In this document: piece by piece, positions 51,608 through 59,038 of the stretch
Numbering within the stretch: position 1 is the stretch's first letter
Layout: every line of letters starts with the position of its first letter
Assembly (NCBI GenBank): GCA_023422635.1
Contig: JAFAGO010000050.1
Coordinates: 30,910-94,909 of the forward strand
Direction of reading: 5' to 3'
Length of the DNA: 64,000 nt
DNA from: Bacteroidota bacterium
Lineage (GTDB): Bacteria > Bacteroidota > Bacteroidia > Flavobacteriales > Weeksellaceae
Position numbers and translations under genes: made by a program
Notes under the pieces: model-generated
The model's database searches: none
Told to the model about the DNA's origin: nothing
The model's input: the letters and a program-made list of their open reading frames with translations, nothing else

Positions 51608-53619
51608 CAGTTTTGTAGTGTCAAATAAATTCTTTGGTCTTTTTTGATATATGTTCCTTGCGCTGGAAATTGGTCTTTAATTTTTCCTACTCCTTTATAA
51701 TCTACGCGATAACCTTGGTTTTCAAGTTGAGGAATTATATTTTTCCCAATAAGCCCAACAACATTGGGCATCATTCCACTTTTTACAGCGATTTTAACAT
51801 TGGGTTCAGTCATTTTGCTTAAATCCACTTTCTTATCAACTAAGATTTCTTTTTCAATGTTTTGTGGAGTTTTCAAGAAGGTTTTACCTGCAATTTCTTT
51901 AAACACAGGAGCGGAAACCGCACCTCCGTAAAATCCTTTTGATTTATCCGGTTCGCTAATCATTACGTAGCACGTGTATTTAGGATTATCTGCAGGGTAA
52001 AATCCTGCAAATGATGCACGGTATTTCATTGGGCCAGGCAACCAATATTCGAAACGAGCAGTTCCGGTTTTACCTGCCATTTTAAGATTTGGAGTAAAGA
52101 TGCTTCGCCCTGTACCTTTTTCCACGGCTTTTGTTAAAGCGTGTGTCATCATTGTTATGGCTTTTTCAGAGGCCATTTTTTTAACCATTACTTCGGGTTT
52201 AGCTTGATACATAATTTTACCATCTTTCATGATTTTATCAATGAATAATGGTTTTAACATGACTCCTTTATTCGCAATTCCATTATAAAAAGTAGTGAGT
52301 TGTAGCAAATTAATGTTGGTGGAATATCCGTATGAAATCGAAGCGAGTGTGGCTGCATTCCACCGTTTGTTTTCAGGAGTAACAATTTTTGGTTTTGTAA
52401 TTCCTGGAAGTTCAATTTCCATTTTATCAAATAATTTCCACTTTCTTAAGTGATCGAGAAATACTTGAGGTTTGGATGCATAATATTTGGTAATCAATTT
52501 AGCTGTTCCCACGTTGCTGGATTTCGCTAAAACATCACTGATTTCGTAGGTGCCGCCACCATGTCCATCTGAAATTCGCTGTCCCGCATACGTCCAAACT
52601 CCGCCGCCAACATTTACGGTTGTGTTCTCATCAATAAAGCCGTCGTCCATTGCAGCGAGTAAAGAAATCGTTTTGAAGGTTGAGCCAGGTTCAATATTGT
52701 CTTTCAACGCGTAGTTGTAGGCATCTACATATGTTCCAGGTTCCGTTCTTCTTAAATTCACTAATGCGCGAACTTTTCCGGTATTGGTTTCCATTACAAT
52801 TACGGTTCCGTGTTCTGCGTTATAATGCACCAGTTGTTTTTCGAGGGCAGAGTGTGCAATATCCTGAATTCGAAGATCAATTGTGGTGTAGACATCTTGT
52901 CCATCAACCGGTTCTTTCACTTTCCAAAAGTCGATGGGTTTCCATTGGCTGGAATTTACTCTTTGTTCTAATCGAGTTCCATCTGTTCCGGAAAGGTATT
53001 TCGAAAAGGCGCCTTCAAGTCCAGATTGGTATTGTCCGTTATCCATCCCTATAGTTCCTGCACCGATTTCTGTGGTAGCCAATTCTCTACGGTATTTTCT
53101 TTCAATAATTAAACAACGATTTTTACGAAATGTTCCTGTTTTTTTGTTTTCTGTACTAAAAATGGGGAATTTCCGAATTCGATCGTATTCATCGAAATCG
53201 AGTCCTTTTACAAGACTGTAATATTGGTTTTCTTTTTTCTTTTGTTGATCTAAAATTTGATGGTAATGCGATCTTGGTTTACCAAACATTGCGTTTAGGG
53301 AATCGCTAAGTGCACCAATGTTTTTTGAATAAATGGAATCCTTTATTGTTTTGAAATCTACATACACATCGTACCGCATTACGGTAGTGGCCAATATAGA
53401 ACCATCGGCAGCAAAAAGATTTCCACGTGCCGCTTTTAAAGTAGCTTCACGGTAGTTTTTGTTAATGTAATCGTTTTTAATTTCTTCGACATTGGTATTT
53501 TGCAAAACGAGAATTCGTGCTAAAAACACCAAAAACACGAAAAATGAAGCGCCTGCGAAAAGGTAACCCCATCTTAATGTTTTTTTGCGTTTAATGTCGT
53601 AATCATTTTGTTTGGCCAT
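51607..53619 (-). CDS. ftsI: Septal peptidoglycan transpeptidase FtsI (PBP3) with PASTA domain
   Basis: Class B penicillin-binding protein, cross-links septal wall with FtsW. One membrane helix (about 16-38), the non-catalytic domain (about 60-230), and the transpeptidase: SxxK as STFK (313-316), SSN (367-369) and KTG (517-519). A single PASTA domain (about 605-668) ends the protein, a feature of Bacteroidetes and Gram-positive PBPs. 670 residues. It overlaps the ftsL-like gene by 17 bases and murE by one. Confidence 0.97.
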   Translation of the reverse strand: MAKQNDYDIKRKKTLRWGYLFAGASFFVFLVFLARILVLQNTNVEEIKNDYINKNYREATLKAARGNLFAADGSILATTVMRYDVYVDFKTIKDSIYSKNIGALSDSLNAMFGKPRSHYHQILDQQKKKENQYYSLVKGLDFDEYDRIRKFPIFSTENKKTGTFRKNRCLIIERKYRRELATTEIGAGTIGMDNGQYQSGLEGAFSKYLSGTDGTRLEQRVNSSQWKPIDFWKVKEPVDGQDVYTTIDLRIQDIAHSALEKQLVHYNAEHGTVIVMETNTGKVRALVNLRRTEPGTYVDAYNYALKDNIEPGSTFKTISLLAAMDDGFIDENTTVNVGGGVWTYAGQRISDGHGGGTYEISDVLAKSSNVGTAKLITKYYASKPQVFLDHLRKWKLFDKMEIELPGITKPKIVTPENKRWNAATLASISYGYSTNINLLQLTTFYNGIANKGVMLKPLFIDKIMKDGKIMYQAKPEVMVKKMASEKAITMMTHALTKAVEKGTGRSIFTPNLKMAGKTGTARFEYWLPGPMKYRASFAGFYPADNPKYTCYVMISEPDKSKGFYGGAVSAPVFKEIAGKTFLKTPQNIEKEILVDKKVDLSKMTEPNVKIAVKSGMMPNVVGLIGKNIIPQLENQGYRVDYKGVGKIKDQFPAQGTYIKKDQRIYLTLQN

Positions 53620-53968
53620 TTGTGCTGTCGAGTTTTATAAGCAATTTATGTGGATGATTTTCTAGGGGAAGTAGGGAATCTTTTACCATTTCTTTCCCTA
53701 ATTCAGATTCCATTTTAACTTTTATTAATCTGCTTTGTGCATAAGCATTTCGTGATTTGTATTCTTCAGTTTCTTCTTTTAAGGTGTTGACGTGTTTAAT
53801 TTTAGTATTAACCAAGTGGTTGCTGTAAATCATAATCATCATTAACACAAACAGCAACAGGAAGTATTTATAATGTGCTTTAATTTCATCCCGATTGAGA
53901 AAATTCCCTTTTACGATATCCATAAAAGTGAGTTTTTTCTGCTGTTTATAAGTGTTTCTTTTTGCCAA
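53603..53968 (-). CDS. ftsL: FtsL-like cell division protein
   Basis: 121-residue bitopic protein: basic cytoplasmic part, one membrane helix (about 34-53, YFLLLFVLMMIMIYSNHLV), then a coiled coil (about 58-95, VNTLKEETEEYKSRNAYAQSRLIKVKMESELGKEM). This is the layout of FtsL, which works with FtsQ and FtsB to activate FtsWI, and the place between rsmH and ftsI is its classical one. The start is TTG at 53968, giving MAKRN..., which I prefer because the basic leader looks conserved; the first ATG in frame is at 53923. The overlap with ftsI implies coupling. Confidence 0.85.
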   Translation of the reverse strand: MAKRNTYKQQKKLTFMDIVKGNFLNRDEIKAHYKYFLLLFVLMMIMIYSNHLVNTKIKHVNTLKEETEEYKSRNAYAQSRLIKVKMESELGKEMVKDSLLPLENHPHKLLIKLDSTNGQTK

Positions 53969-54054
53969 TTTCTTGTTTGATTTTCTGTTTGACTTTTTTG
54001 ATTTTTAGATTCTTTTAAATGGTATAGGAATCTTTTTATTTCAATTTAAAGAAG

Positions 54055-54948
54055 TCAAACTTTGATCCCTATTCTCATTTTTGCACTTCTTGCTCTTGAG
54101 TTTTCTTCAATTTCATTTTCATCAGGAATGATGGCTTTATTTTGAAGCAGCTCAAAAGTTTTGCTGTAATTTCCATACACGTCGCGTTCGGGTTCTCCCT
54201 CGAACATTCCGTTTTTTAAAAATCTTTTTACCAATCGATCTTCTAAGGAGTGATAAGAAATTACGACTAATCTTCCTTGTGGTTTAAGGATGCGATGGGC
54301 TTGAACAAGCATTTCTTTTAACGCCTCCAATTCTTCATTTACTTCGATTCGAATTGCTTGAAATATTTGCGCGAAAAATTTGTTTTGTTTATTCGGAGGA
54401 ATATAACTGAAGATCTTTTTTAGGTCTTCTGTAGTCGAAATTTTGTTGGTTTTTCTTTCGTGTACAATTTGTCGGGCCAACTTGCGCGCATCTCTTAATT
54501 CACCATAGTAATATAAAATATTCGCGAGTTGCTCTTCTTCATATTCGTTAATGATTTTTCCAGCGTCCAAATTTTGCAGTACATTCATCCGCATATCCAA
54601 AGGGGCATTGCTTCGGATTGAAAAACCGCGATCAGCTTCATCAAATTGATGGGAAGAAACGCCTAAATCTGCTAAAACGCCATCAACTTGGTTAATTCCG
54701 TACATGAGCAATGAGTTTTCTAAAAAGCGAAAGTTCTGATTGATTAAGGTGAATCGAGAATCGTCAATGGTATTTTTGAGCGCGTCTAAATCTTGGTCGA
54801 ACGCAAAAAGACGGCCTTTTTCGGAAAGTCGTTTTAGGATTTCTTTGGAGTGTCCGCCGCCGCCGAATGTGCAGTCCACATAAATGCCGTCAGGATTCGT
54901 CACCAAATCATCTACACTTTTTTGCAGCAATACGGGATTATGATACAT
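54055..54948 (-). CDS. rsmH: 16S rRNA (cytosine(1402)-N(4))-methyltransferase
   Basis: Methylates C1402 in the decoding centre of 16S rRNA; formerly MraW. YHNPVLLQKSVDDL opens the protein, the SAM motif YVDCTFGGGGHSKEIL is at about 24-39, followed by DLGVSSHQFDEADRGFSIRSNAPLDMRM, FARIEVNEELEAL-type text and VISYHSLEDRLVKRF. 297 residues, normal. It is the second gene of the dcw unit, 65 bases after mraZ. Confidence 0.98.
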   Translation of the reverse strand: MYHNPVLLQKSVDDLVTNPDGIYVDCTFGGGGHSKEILKRLSEKGRLFAFDQDLDALKNTIDDSRFTLINQNFRFLENSLLMYGINQVDGVLADLGVSSHQFDEADRGFSIRSNAPLDMRMNVLQNLDAGKIINEYEEEQLANILYYYGELRDARKLARQIVHERKTNKISTTEDLKKIFSYIPPNKQNKFFAQIFQAIRIEVNEELEALKEMLVQAHRILKPQGRLVVISYHSLEDRLVKRFLKNGMFEGEPERDVYGNYSKTFELLQNKAIIPDENEIEENSRARSAKMRIGIKV

Positions 54949-55013
54949 TTTTATTATTTGAAATTTGAAGATTTGAAATTGTTTTAAAATTCAAAAAAAT
55001 AATCTTCTGGTTT

Positions 55014-55478
55014 TTATTCTTCACTAAAATCTATGGAACCCATAACCTCTTCAGTAAGTGCGGAAAAATCATCAGAATGGGTTGAAATATTTGCTTCATA
55101 TGCTTCTTTATCCCAGATTTCGAAAAACTCTCCAACTCCAGAAATCACAATTTCTTTATCGAGTCCGGCAAATATTTTAAGATCTTTGGGAATCAGAATT
55201 CGATCGGCTTTATCTACTTCTACCATTTTTACACCTGCGGTAAATTTCCGGATGAAATCTGCATTTTTTTTGATAAAACGGTTGAGTCCATTTATTCTAT
55301 TCATTAATTTTTCCCAAGGTTGCATTGGGTAAACTTCGAGGCACGTTTCAAACACGGAACGCTTTACTACAAGGCCGCTTTCCGCTATCTTTTCTAAATG
55401 TTTCATCAGCGGCGAAGGGAGTTTTAACCTACCTTTGTCGTCAATTTTGCATTCGTATGTCTCGAAAAAATAATTCAT
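55014..55478 (-). CDS. mraZ: Transcriptional regulator MraZ
   Basis: 154-residue DNA-binding protein with two AbrB-like swapped-hairpin repeats, each around a DxxxR: CKIDDKGRLKLPSPL (about 8-22) and VDKADRILIPKDLK (about 87-100). In E. coli MraZ represses its own dcw operon by binding TGGGA-type repeats ahead of mraZ, and here two such repeats are found at 55512-55526. I chose the ATG at 55478 because the family starts just before the first repeat and because the promoter overlaps any earlier start. First gene of the 13-gene dcw run. Confidence 0.96.
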   Translation of the reverse strand: MNYFFETYECKIDDKGRLKLPSPLMKHLEKIAESGLVVKRSVFETCLEVYPMQPWEKLMNRINGLNRFIKKNADFIRKFTAGVKMVEVDKADRILIPKDLKIFAGLDKEIVISGVGEFFEIWDKEAYEANISTHSDDFSALTEEVMGSIDFSEE

Positions 55479-55484
55479 TTGGGA

Positions 55485-55492
55485 CAAATTTA
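55485..55492 (-). promoter_or_regulatory. Bacteroidetes -7 element for mraZ and the dcw cluster
   Basis: TAAATTTG on the minus strand, a perfect TAnnTTTG, ends only six bases before the mraZ ATG. Transcription would start at or within about three bases of the ATG. Confidence 0.6.
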
Positions 55493-55511
55493 TACATTTA
55501 TTTGGAAAATT

Positions 55512-55526
55512 TCCCACTTTCTCCCA
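55512..55526 (-). promoter_or_regulatory. Two MraZ-type binding repeats (TGGGA N5 TGGGA)
   Basis: On the minus strand TGGGA (55522-55526) and TGGGA (55512-55516) are separated by exactly five bases, the spacing reported for MraZ repeats. They lie about 31-45 bases before the predicted transcription start, over the -33 region, which suits repression by MraZ. Found by eye; no binding evidence. The rest of the 298-base divergent region (55479-55776) is AT-rich with no gene. Confidence 0.65.
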
Positions 55527-55746
55527 CTTTTTGCCTTAATGTGGATAATTTTACACTTAGTAATGTAAGTTGTTGATTAACTATTATTTAAAATGTTTTT
55601 ATTCATCGTGGTTTTAGTTGATTCTAATGCTCGAAAATCTTATTTTCAAAAAATCAATTATTTATGCGCTATAAAAAATACTTTTTGTATTTTTCAACCT
55701 TATAAAATTGCATACATTATATAGTCTGTCGTTTTGGTGGTTTTTG

Positions 55747-55754
55747 TAATTTTG
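55747..55754 (+). promoter_or_regulatory. Bacteroidetes -7 element for the alpha/beta hydrolase gene
   Basis: TAATTTTG, a perfect TAnnTTTG, lies 22 bases upstream of the ATG at 55777, divergent from the dcw promoter. Confidence 0.6.
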
Positions 55755-55776
55755 CAAGTCAGGACATTCGTCGAAT

Positions 55777-56538
55777 ATGATTTTTAAAAAGAAAAAAGAG
55801 AAAAAATTTACTTTTATAGAAGAAGGTAAAGGGCAACCAATCGTTCTCCTCCAGGGATTAATGGGTGGGTTGAGTAACTTTACCACACTTATTGATTTTT
55901 TTTCGCAACGCGGTTACAAGGTTTATTTTCCAGACCTGCCGATTTATGATTTACCGATTTTGAATACCAATCTTGCGAGTTTGGCAAAATTTGTGGCAAA
56001 ATTTATTGAGGAAGAAGTGGCAGAACCCGCAATTGTTGTGGGGAATTCGATGGGAGGCCACATTGGTTTAATTTTGACGCTTTCTCGACCAGATTTAGTG
56101 AAGGATTTGGTGCTTACAGGAAGTTCTGGACTCTACGAAAGAGCTTTTGGTGATAGCTTCCCTAGGAAAAATGATAAAAGCTACATTCGTAAAAAAGCTG
56201 AAGAAGTTTTCTACGATCCTGCAGTTGCGACTGAAGAATTGGTGGATGAAGTTTTTTCGGTCGTGAATGATCGTAGTAAAGGCATTAAAACCGTAATGCT
56301 TGCCAGAAGCGCCATTAAACATAATATGGAAAAGGAGCTGCATAAAATACAAACGCCAACTTGTATTATTTGGGGCAAACAAGATAATGTAACGCCGCCA
56401 GAAGTTGCTGTTGAAATGCATCGGCTTATTCCCAATTCCGAATTGCATTGGATCGACAAATGTGGGCATGCTGCAATGATGGAAAAACCCCAGGAGTTTA
56501 ATGAGATTTTGTTCACCTGGTTACAAAGCAGAGGATAA
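55777..56538 (+). CDS. Alpha/beta hydrolase
   Basis: 253-residue cytosolic alpha/beta hydrolase. The oxyanion region is LLQGLMGG, the nucleophile elbow GNSMGGHIG (Ser at about 91), the acid is probably in WGKQDNVTPP, and the His is in IDKCGHAAMMEKP near the C-terminus. The family contains esterases, haloperoxidase-like enzymes and C-C hydrolases; the substrate cannot be told. Position between mraZ and ysxC is common in flavobacteria. Own promoter and terminator. Confidence 0.9.
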   Translation: MIFKKKKEKKFTFIEEGKGQPIVLLQGLMGGLSNFTTLIDFFSQRGYKVYFPDLPIYDLPILNTNLASLAKFVAKFIEEEVAEPAIVVGNSMGGHIGLILTLSRPDLVKDLVLTGSSGLYERAFGDSFPRKNDKSYIRKKAEEVFYDPAVATEELVDEVFSVVNDRSKGIKTVMLARSAIKHNMEKELHKIQTPTCIIWGKQDNVTPPEVAVEMHRLIPNSELHWIDKCGHAAMMEKPQEFNEILFTWLQSRG

Positions 56539-56544
56539 TCAACG

Positions 56545-56574
56545 GCCATTAAGTTTTTTCTTAATGGCTTTTTT
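56545..56574 (+). terminator. Intrinsic terminator of the alpha/beta hydrolase gene
   Basis: A perfect 9-bp stem (GCCATTAAG at 56545-56553, CTTAATGGC at 56560-56568) is followed by TTTTTTC. Confidence 0.85.
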
Positions 56575-56593
56575 CTAAAACACCTTATATATA

Positions 56594-57217
56594 ATGATAA
56601 TAAAAACGGTTGAATTTATAAAAAGTAGTCAAAAATGGCAGGAATGTCCAGAACCAACTCTGCCAGAGTATGCATTTATCGGAAGATCAAATGTTGGTAA
56701 ATCATCTCTTATTAATGCCATGATGAACCGTAAAGATTTGGCCAAAACATCTCAAACTCCTGGGAAAACACAATTAATTAATCATTTTATTGTAAATGAA
56801 GAATGGTATTTAACCGATTTACCAGGATATGGATACGCAAAAGTTTCCAAAGTGCAGCGGAAGGATTTTGAAAAATTGATTACCAATTATATCTTAAACC
56901 GTAAAAATTTGGTCAATCTATTTGTGCTGGTGGATTCCCGGCATAAACCTCAAAAAATTGATATTGAATTTATGCAATGGTGTGGAGAAAGTGGAATTCC
57001 TTTTTCCATTGTATTTACAAAAGCCGATAAACTAAAACCAAATGTTGTTAAAAAGAACGTGGAACTCTATAAAAAAGAATTATTAGAAGTTTGGGAAGAG
57101 TTGCCGGATTTTTACGTTACTTCTGCCGAAAAGAAAGAAGGTGGAGAACACATTCTGGAATTTATAAACAATACCAACCAATTACTCAAGGATAATAAAG
57201 TAAAATTTAATGACTAA
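56594..57217 (+). CDS. ysxC: Ribosome biogenesis GTPase YsxC/EngB
   Basis: GTPase needed for assembly of the large ribosomal subunit. G1 GRSNVGKSSLIN (about 31-42), G2 region KTSQTPGKTQ, G3 DLPGYG, G4 TKAD and G5-like TSAEKKEG are all present. 207 residues, normal. The stop overlaps the start of the acetyltransferase gene by eight bases, so the two share a transcript. Confidence 0.97.
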   Translation: MIIKTVEFIKSSQKWQECPEPTLPEYAFIGRSNVGKSSLINAMMNRKDLAKTSQTPGKTQLINHFIVNEEWYLTDLPGYGYAKVSKVQRKDFEKLITNYILNRKNLVNLFVLVDSRHKPQKIDIEFMQWCGESGIPFSIVFTKADKLKPNVVKKNVELYKKELLEVWEELPDFYVTSAEKKEGGEHILEFINNTNQLLKDNKVKFND

Positions 57218-57662
57218 TCTTGTTTGGAACCTTAAGTCCTTCGATCAACTTAGTGTTCCTGAACTTTATCAAATTTTGAAAGCCCGCTGCGATGTTTTTG
57301 TAGTGGAGCAAGAATGCCCTTATCCTGATTTGGATGATTATGATCAAAAAGCATTGCACCTTTGGGCAGAGCATGATGGTGAAGTGTATGCATACTGCCG
57401 AATTTTTCCTCAGCATATTAAGTATAACGAAAATTCAATTGGGAGAGTTTTAACGACGTCCAAAGGTAGAAGATCAGGGTTGGGTAAAATTCTTCTCAAG
57501 TTTGCGATAGAAATTGTAGAAAATTATTATAAAACGAAGTCTATTAGGATTTCTGCTCAAGATTATTTAATCTCTTTTTATAGTGGTTTCGGATTTAAAG
57601 AAACTTCCAAAAAATATCTTGAAGACGGTATTCCGCATACGGAGATGATAAGACAAGAATAA
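57210..57662 (+). CDS. ElaA-type GNAT acetyltransferase
   Basis: 150-residue acetyltransferase. The ElaA-family opening (WNLKSFDQLSVPELYQILKAR, VFVVEQECPYPDLDDYDQKALH) is followed by the acetyl-CoA loop GRRSGLGKILL (about 86-96). The substrate is unknown. It overlaps ysxC by eight bases and ends before a short terminator. Confidence 0.9.
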   Translation: MTNLVWNLKSFDQLSVPELYQILKARCDVFVVEQECPYPDLDDYDQKALHLWAEHDGEVYAYCRIFPQHIKYNENSIGRVLTTSKGRRSGLGKILLKFAIEIVENYYKTKSIRISAQDYLISFYSGFGFKETSKKYLEDGIPHTEMIRQE

Positions 57663-57683
57663 GGGTTTGTTTGTGTAATAAAT

Positions 57684-57711
57684 AAGGAAATTGATAATTC
57701 CTTGTGTTTTT
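57684..57711 (+). terminator. Probable terminator of the ysxC-acetyltransferase unit
   Basis: A 6-bp stem (AAGGAA at 57684-57689, TTCCTT at 57698-57703) is followed by GTGTTTTT. Confidence 0.55.
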
Positions 57712-57784
57712 ATCATTATTTTTTTTTCTCCTTTAAATTTTTTTTATAATTTAGTCCAAAATTTAAACTATAAAATTATTTATT

Positions 57785-58729
57785 ATGAGAAAAATTTATC
57801 TTTTAGCAGGATTACTTTTTGCTTTTTCTGCACAATCACAAGTTTTAATTAGTGATGACTTCGAGAGTTATCCAGTAGGTTCTTACTTCGGTGGGCATTG
57901 GAGTAACTGGTCTGGAGCAACTGGAGCTGAAAATATTATTGTATCTCAAGATCGTGCAGTTTCTGGTACTAAATCAGGTTACATTAGTAATGATGGTATT
58001 CAAGATGCGATTTTGCAATTTGGTGATGAGTTTTATGAGGGCGAGTTTAATATTCAGATGAAAATGTATGTGCCAAGTGCAGGAGGTGCATATACCAATA
58101 TTCAGGAAAAGGCAGAAATTGGCGATGGAAACTTCGCGAATGTGTTTACTTTCGGGTATACTCCTACACAGGTTCCATCAGGTACTCCGGGAGAAGCATA
58201 TGTTACCGGTACGGAAGGATATTATTCTTTCGAATATCCAACCGACGAGTGGTTTACATTTAATGTTAAAGTTAGCTTGGACGAATTATATGTAACCCCA
58301 ACGGTAAATGGAGAATTCATTGAAGATGGTGCTCCTGTGGATGTTTCTCTGGTTAAAATTCCTTACGGAGGTGATTATTTTTCAATTGCTGCTTTTGATA
58401 TGTATTCGTATGTTTCTGGCGCTGCAAATTCTACATGGTATATCGATGATGTTGTATTTGCAAAAGGCGAATTAGCAGGCGTAAAAGATGCAAATGTTAG
58501 CGAGTACAAAATTTATCCAACTGTAGTTTCAAACCAAGTGTTTACCGTATCTGGTAAAGATAAAATCAATAATTTGGAAGTGTACAATATGGCAGGTCAA
58601 CAAGTGTTAAAACTTGCACCGAATGCCACATCTGTTCAGGTGAATGCTTCAAAATTAACTGCCGGAACCTATGTGGTAAAAATCGTAGGTGAAAAAAATA
58701 TCCTTAGCAAAAAAGTAATTGTTAAATAA
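57785..58729 (+). CDS. Secreted protein with type IX secretion sorting domain
   Basis: 314-residue extracellular protein. A signal peptide (1-19, ending SAQSQ) is followed by a beta-sandwich region (about 22-225) that opens DDFESYPVGSY and ends STWYIDDVVFAKGE, resembling concanavalin/jelly-roll carbohydrate-binding modules in Bacteroidetes proteins. The C-terminal 75 residues are a T9SS type A sorting domain (YKIYPTVVSN, LEVYNMAGQQVLKL, LTAGTYVVKI, KKVIVK). The protein should cross the outer membrane by T9SS and be attached to the surface or released. No enzymatic domain is seen, so adhesion or substrate binding is a guess. Flanked by terminators. Confidence 0.9.
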   Translation: MRKIYLLAGLLFAFSAQSQVLISDDFESYPVGSYFGGHWSNWSGATGAENIIVSQDRAVSGTKSGYISNDGIQDAILQFGDEFYEGEFNIQMKMYVPSAGGAYTNIQEKAEIGDGNFANVFTFGYTPTQVPSGTPGEAYVTGTEGYYSFEYPTDEWFTFNVKVSLDELYVTPTVNGEFIEDGAPVDVSLVKIPYGGDYFSIAAFDMYSYVSGAANSTWYIDDVVFAKGELAGVKDANVSEYKIYPTVVSNQVFTVSGKDKINNLEVYNMAGQQVLKLAPNATSVQVNASKLTAGTYVVKIVGEKNILSKKVIVK

Positions 58730-58742
58730 AATTTAAAGGAGG

Positions 58743-58774
58743 GAAGGAGGCTTTAAATAAGTCTCCTTCTTTAT
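58743..58774 (+). terminator. Intrinsic terminator after the T9SS cargo gene
   Basis: A 10-bp stem (GAAGGAGGCT at 58743-58752, AGTCTCCTTC at 58760-58769, one G-U pair) is followed by TTTATT. Confidence 0.75.
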
Positions 58775-58926
58775 TAATTAATATTGAAATGAGTATTGTA
58801 ACCAAATTAAGCAGTACATGGTGGGGAATTAATAATTGAAAAAATTTAATTAGAAGGAATTTTATAAACAGTAAATAAATTTCCTGAAGCGTTTCCGAAA
58901 ACACGATTTTAATATTAATACAAGTG
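58775..58926 (+). other. Gene-free stretch between two terminators, with a 16-codon ORF
   Basis: The 309-base gap 58730-59038 holds two terminators and, between them, about 150 bases without a normal gene. An ATG at 58789 opens a 16-codon frame encoding MSIVTKLSSTWWGINN. It has no clear promoter or conserved match that I can see. It may be chance, a peptide, or part of a small RNA ended by the second terminator. Confidence 0.25.
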
Positions 58927-58957
58927 GAGTTACCCGTAAAAAGGTAGCTCTTTTTTT
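58927..58957 (+). terminator. Second intrinsic terminator upstream of the GH3 gene
   Basis: An 8-bp stem (GAGTTACC at 58927-58934, GGTAGCTC at 58943-58950, one G-U pair) is followed by TTTTTTT. No annotated gene ends just before it, which hints at an unannotated transcript. Confidence 0.75.
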
Positions 58958-59026
58958 ATCCTATTTTTTAGAAATAGAGGTTGGTTGTTCGTTGAATTAT
59001 CATTCCAAAGCAAGACGATAATTTGC

Positions 59027-59034
59027 TATATTTG
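59027..59034 (+). promoter_or_regulatory. Bacteroidetes -7 element for the GH3 gene
   Basis: TATATTTG, a perfect TAnnTTTG, ends four bases before the ATG at 59039, so the transcript would be leaderless or nearly so. Confidence 0.6.
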
Positions 59035-59038
59035 TTGA

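Noticed and set aside
58722..58904. A 60-codon minus-strand frame after the T9SS cargo gene
   Set aside because: Covers a terminator hairpin and has the Leu/Ile/Phe bias of random AT-rich sequence.
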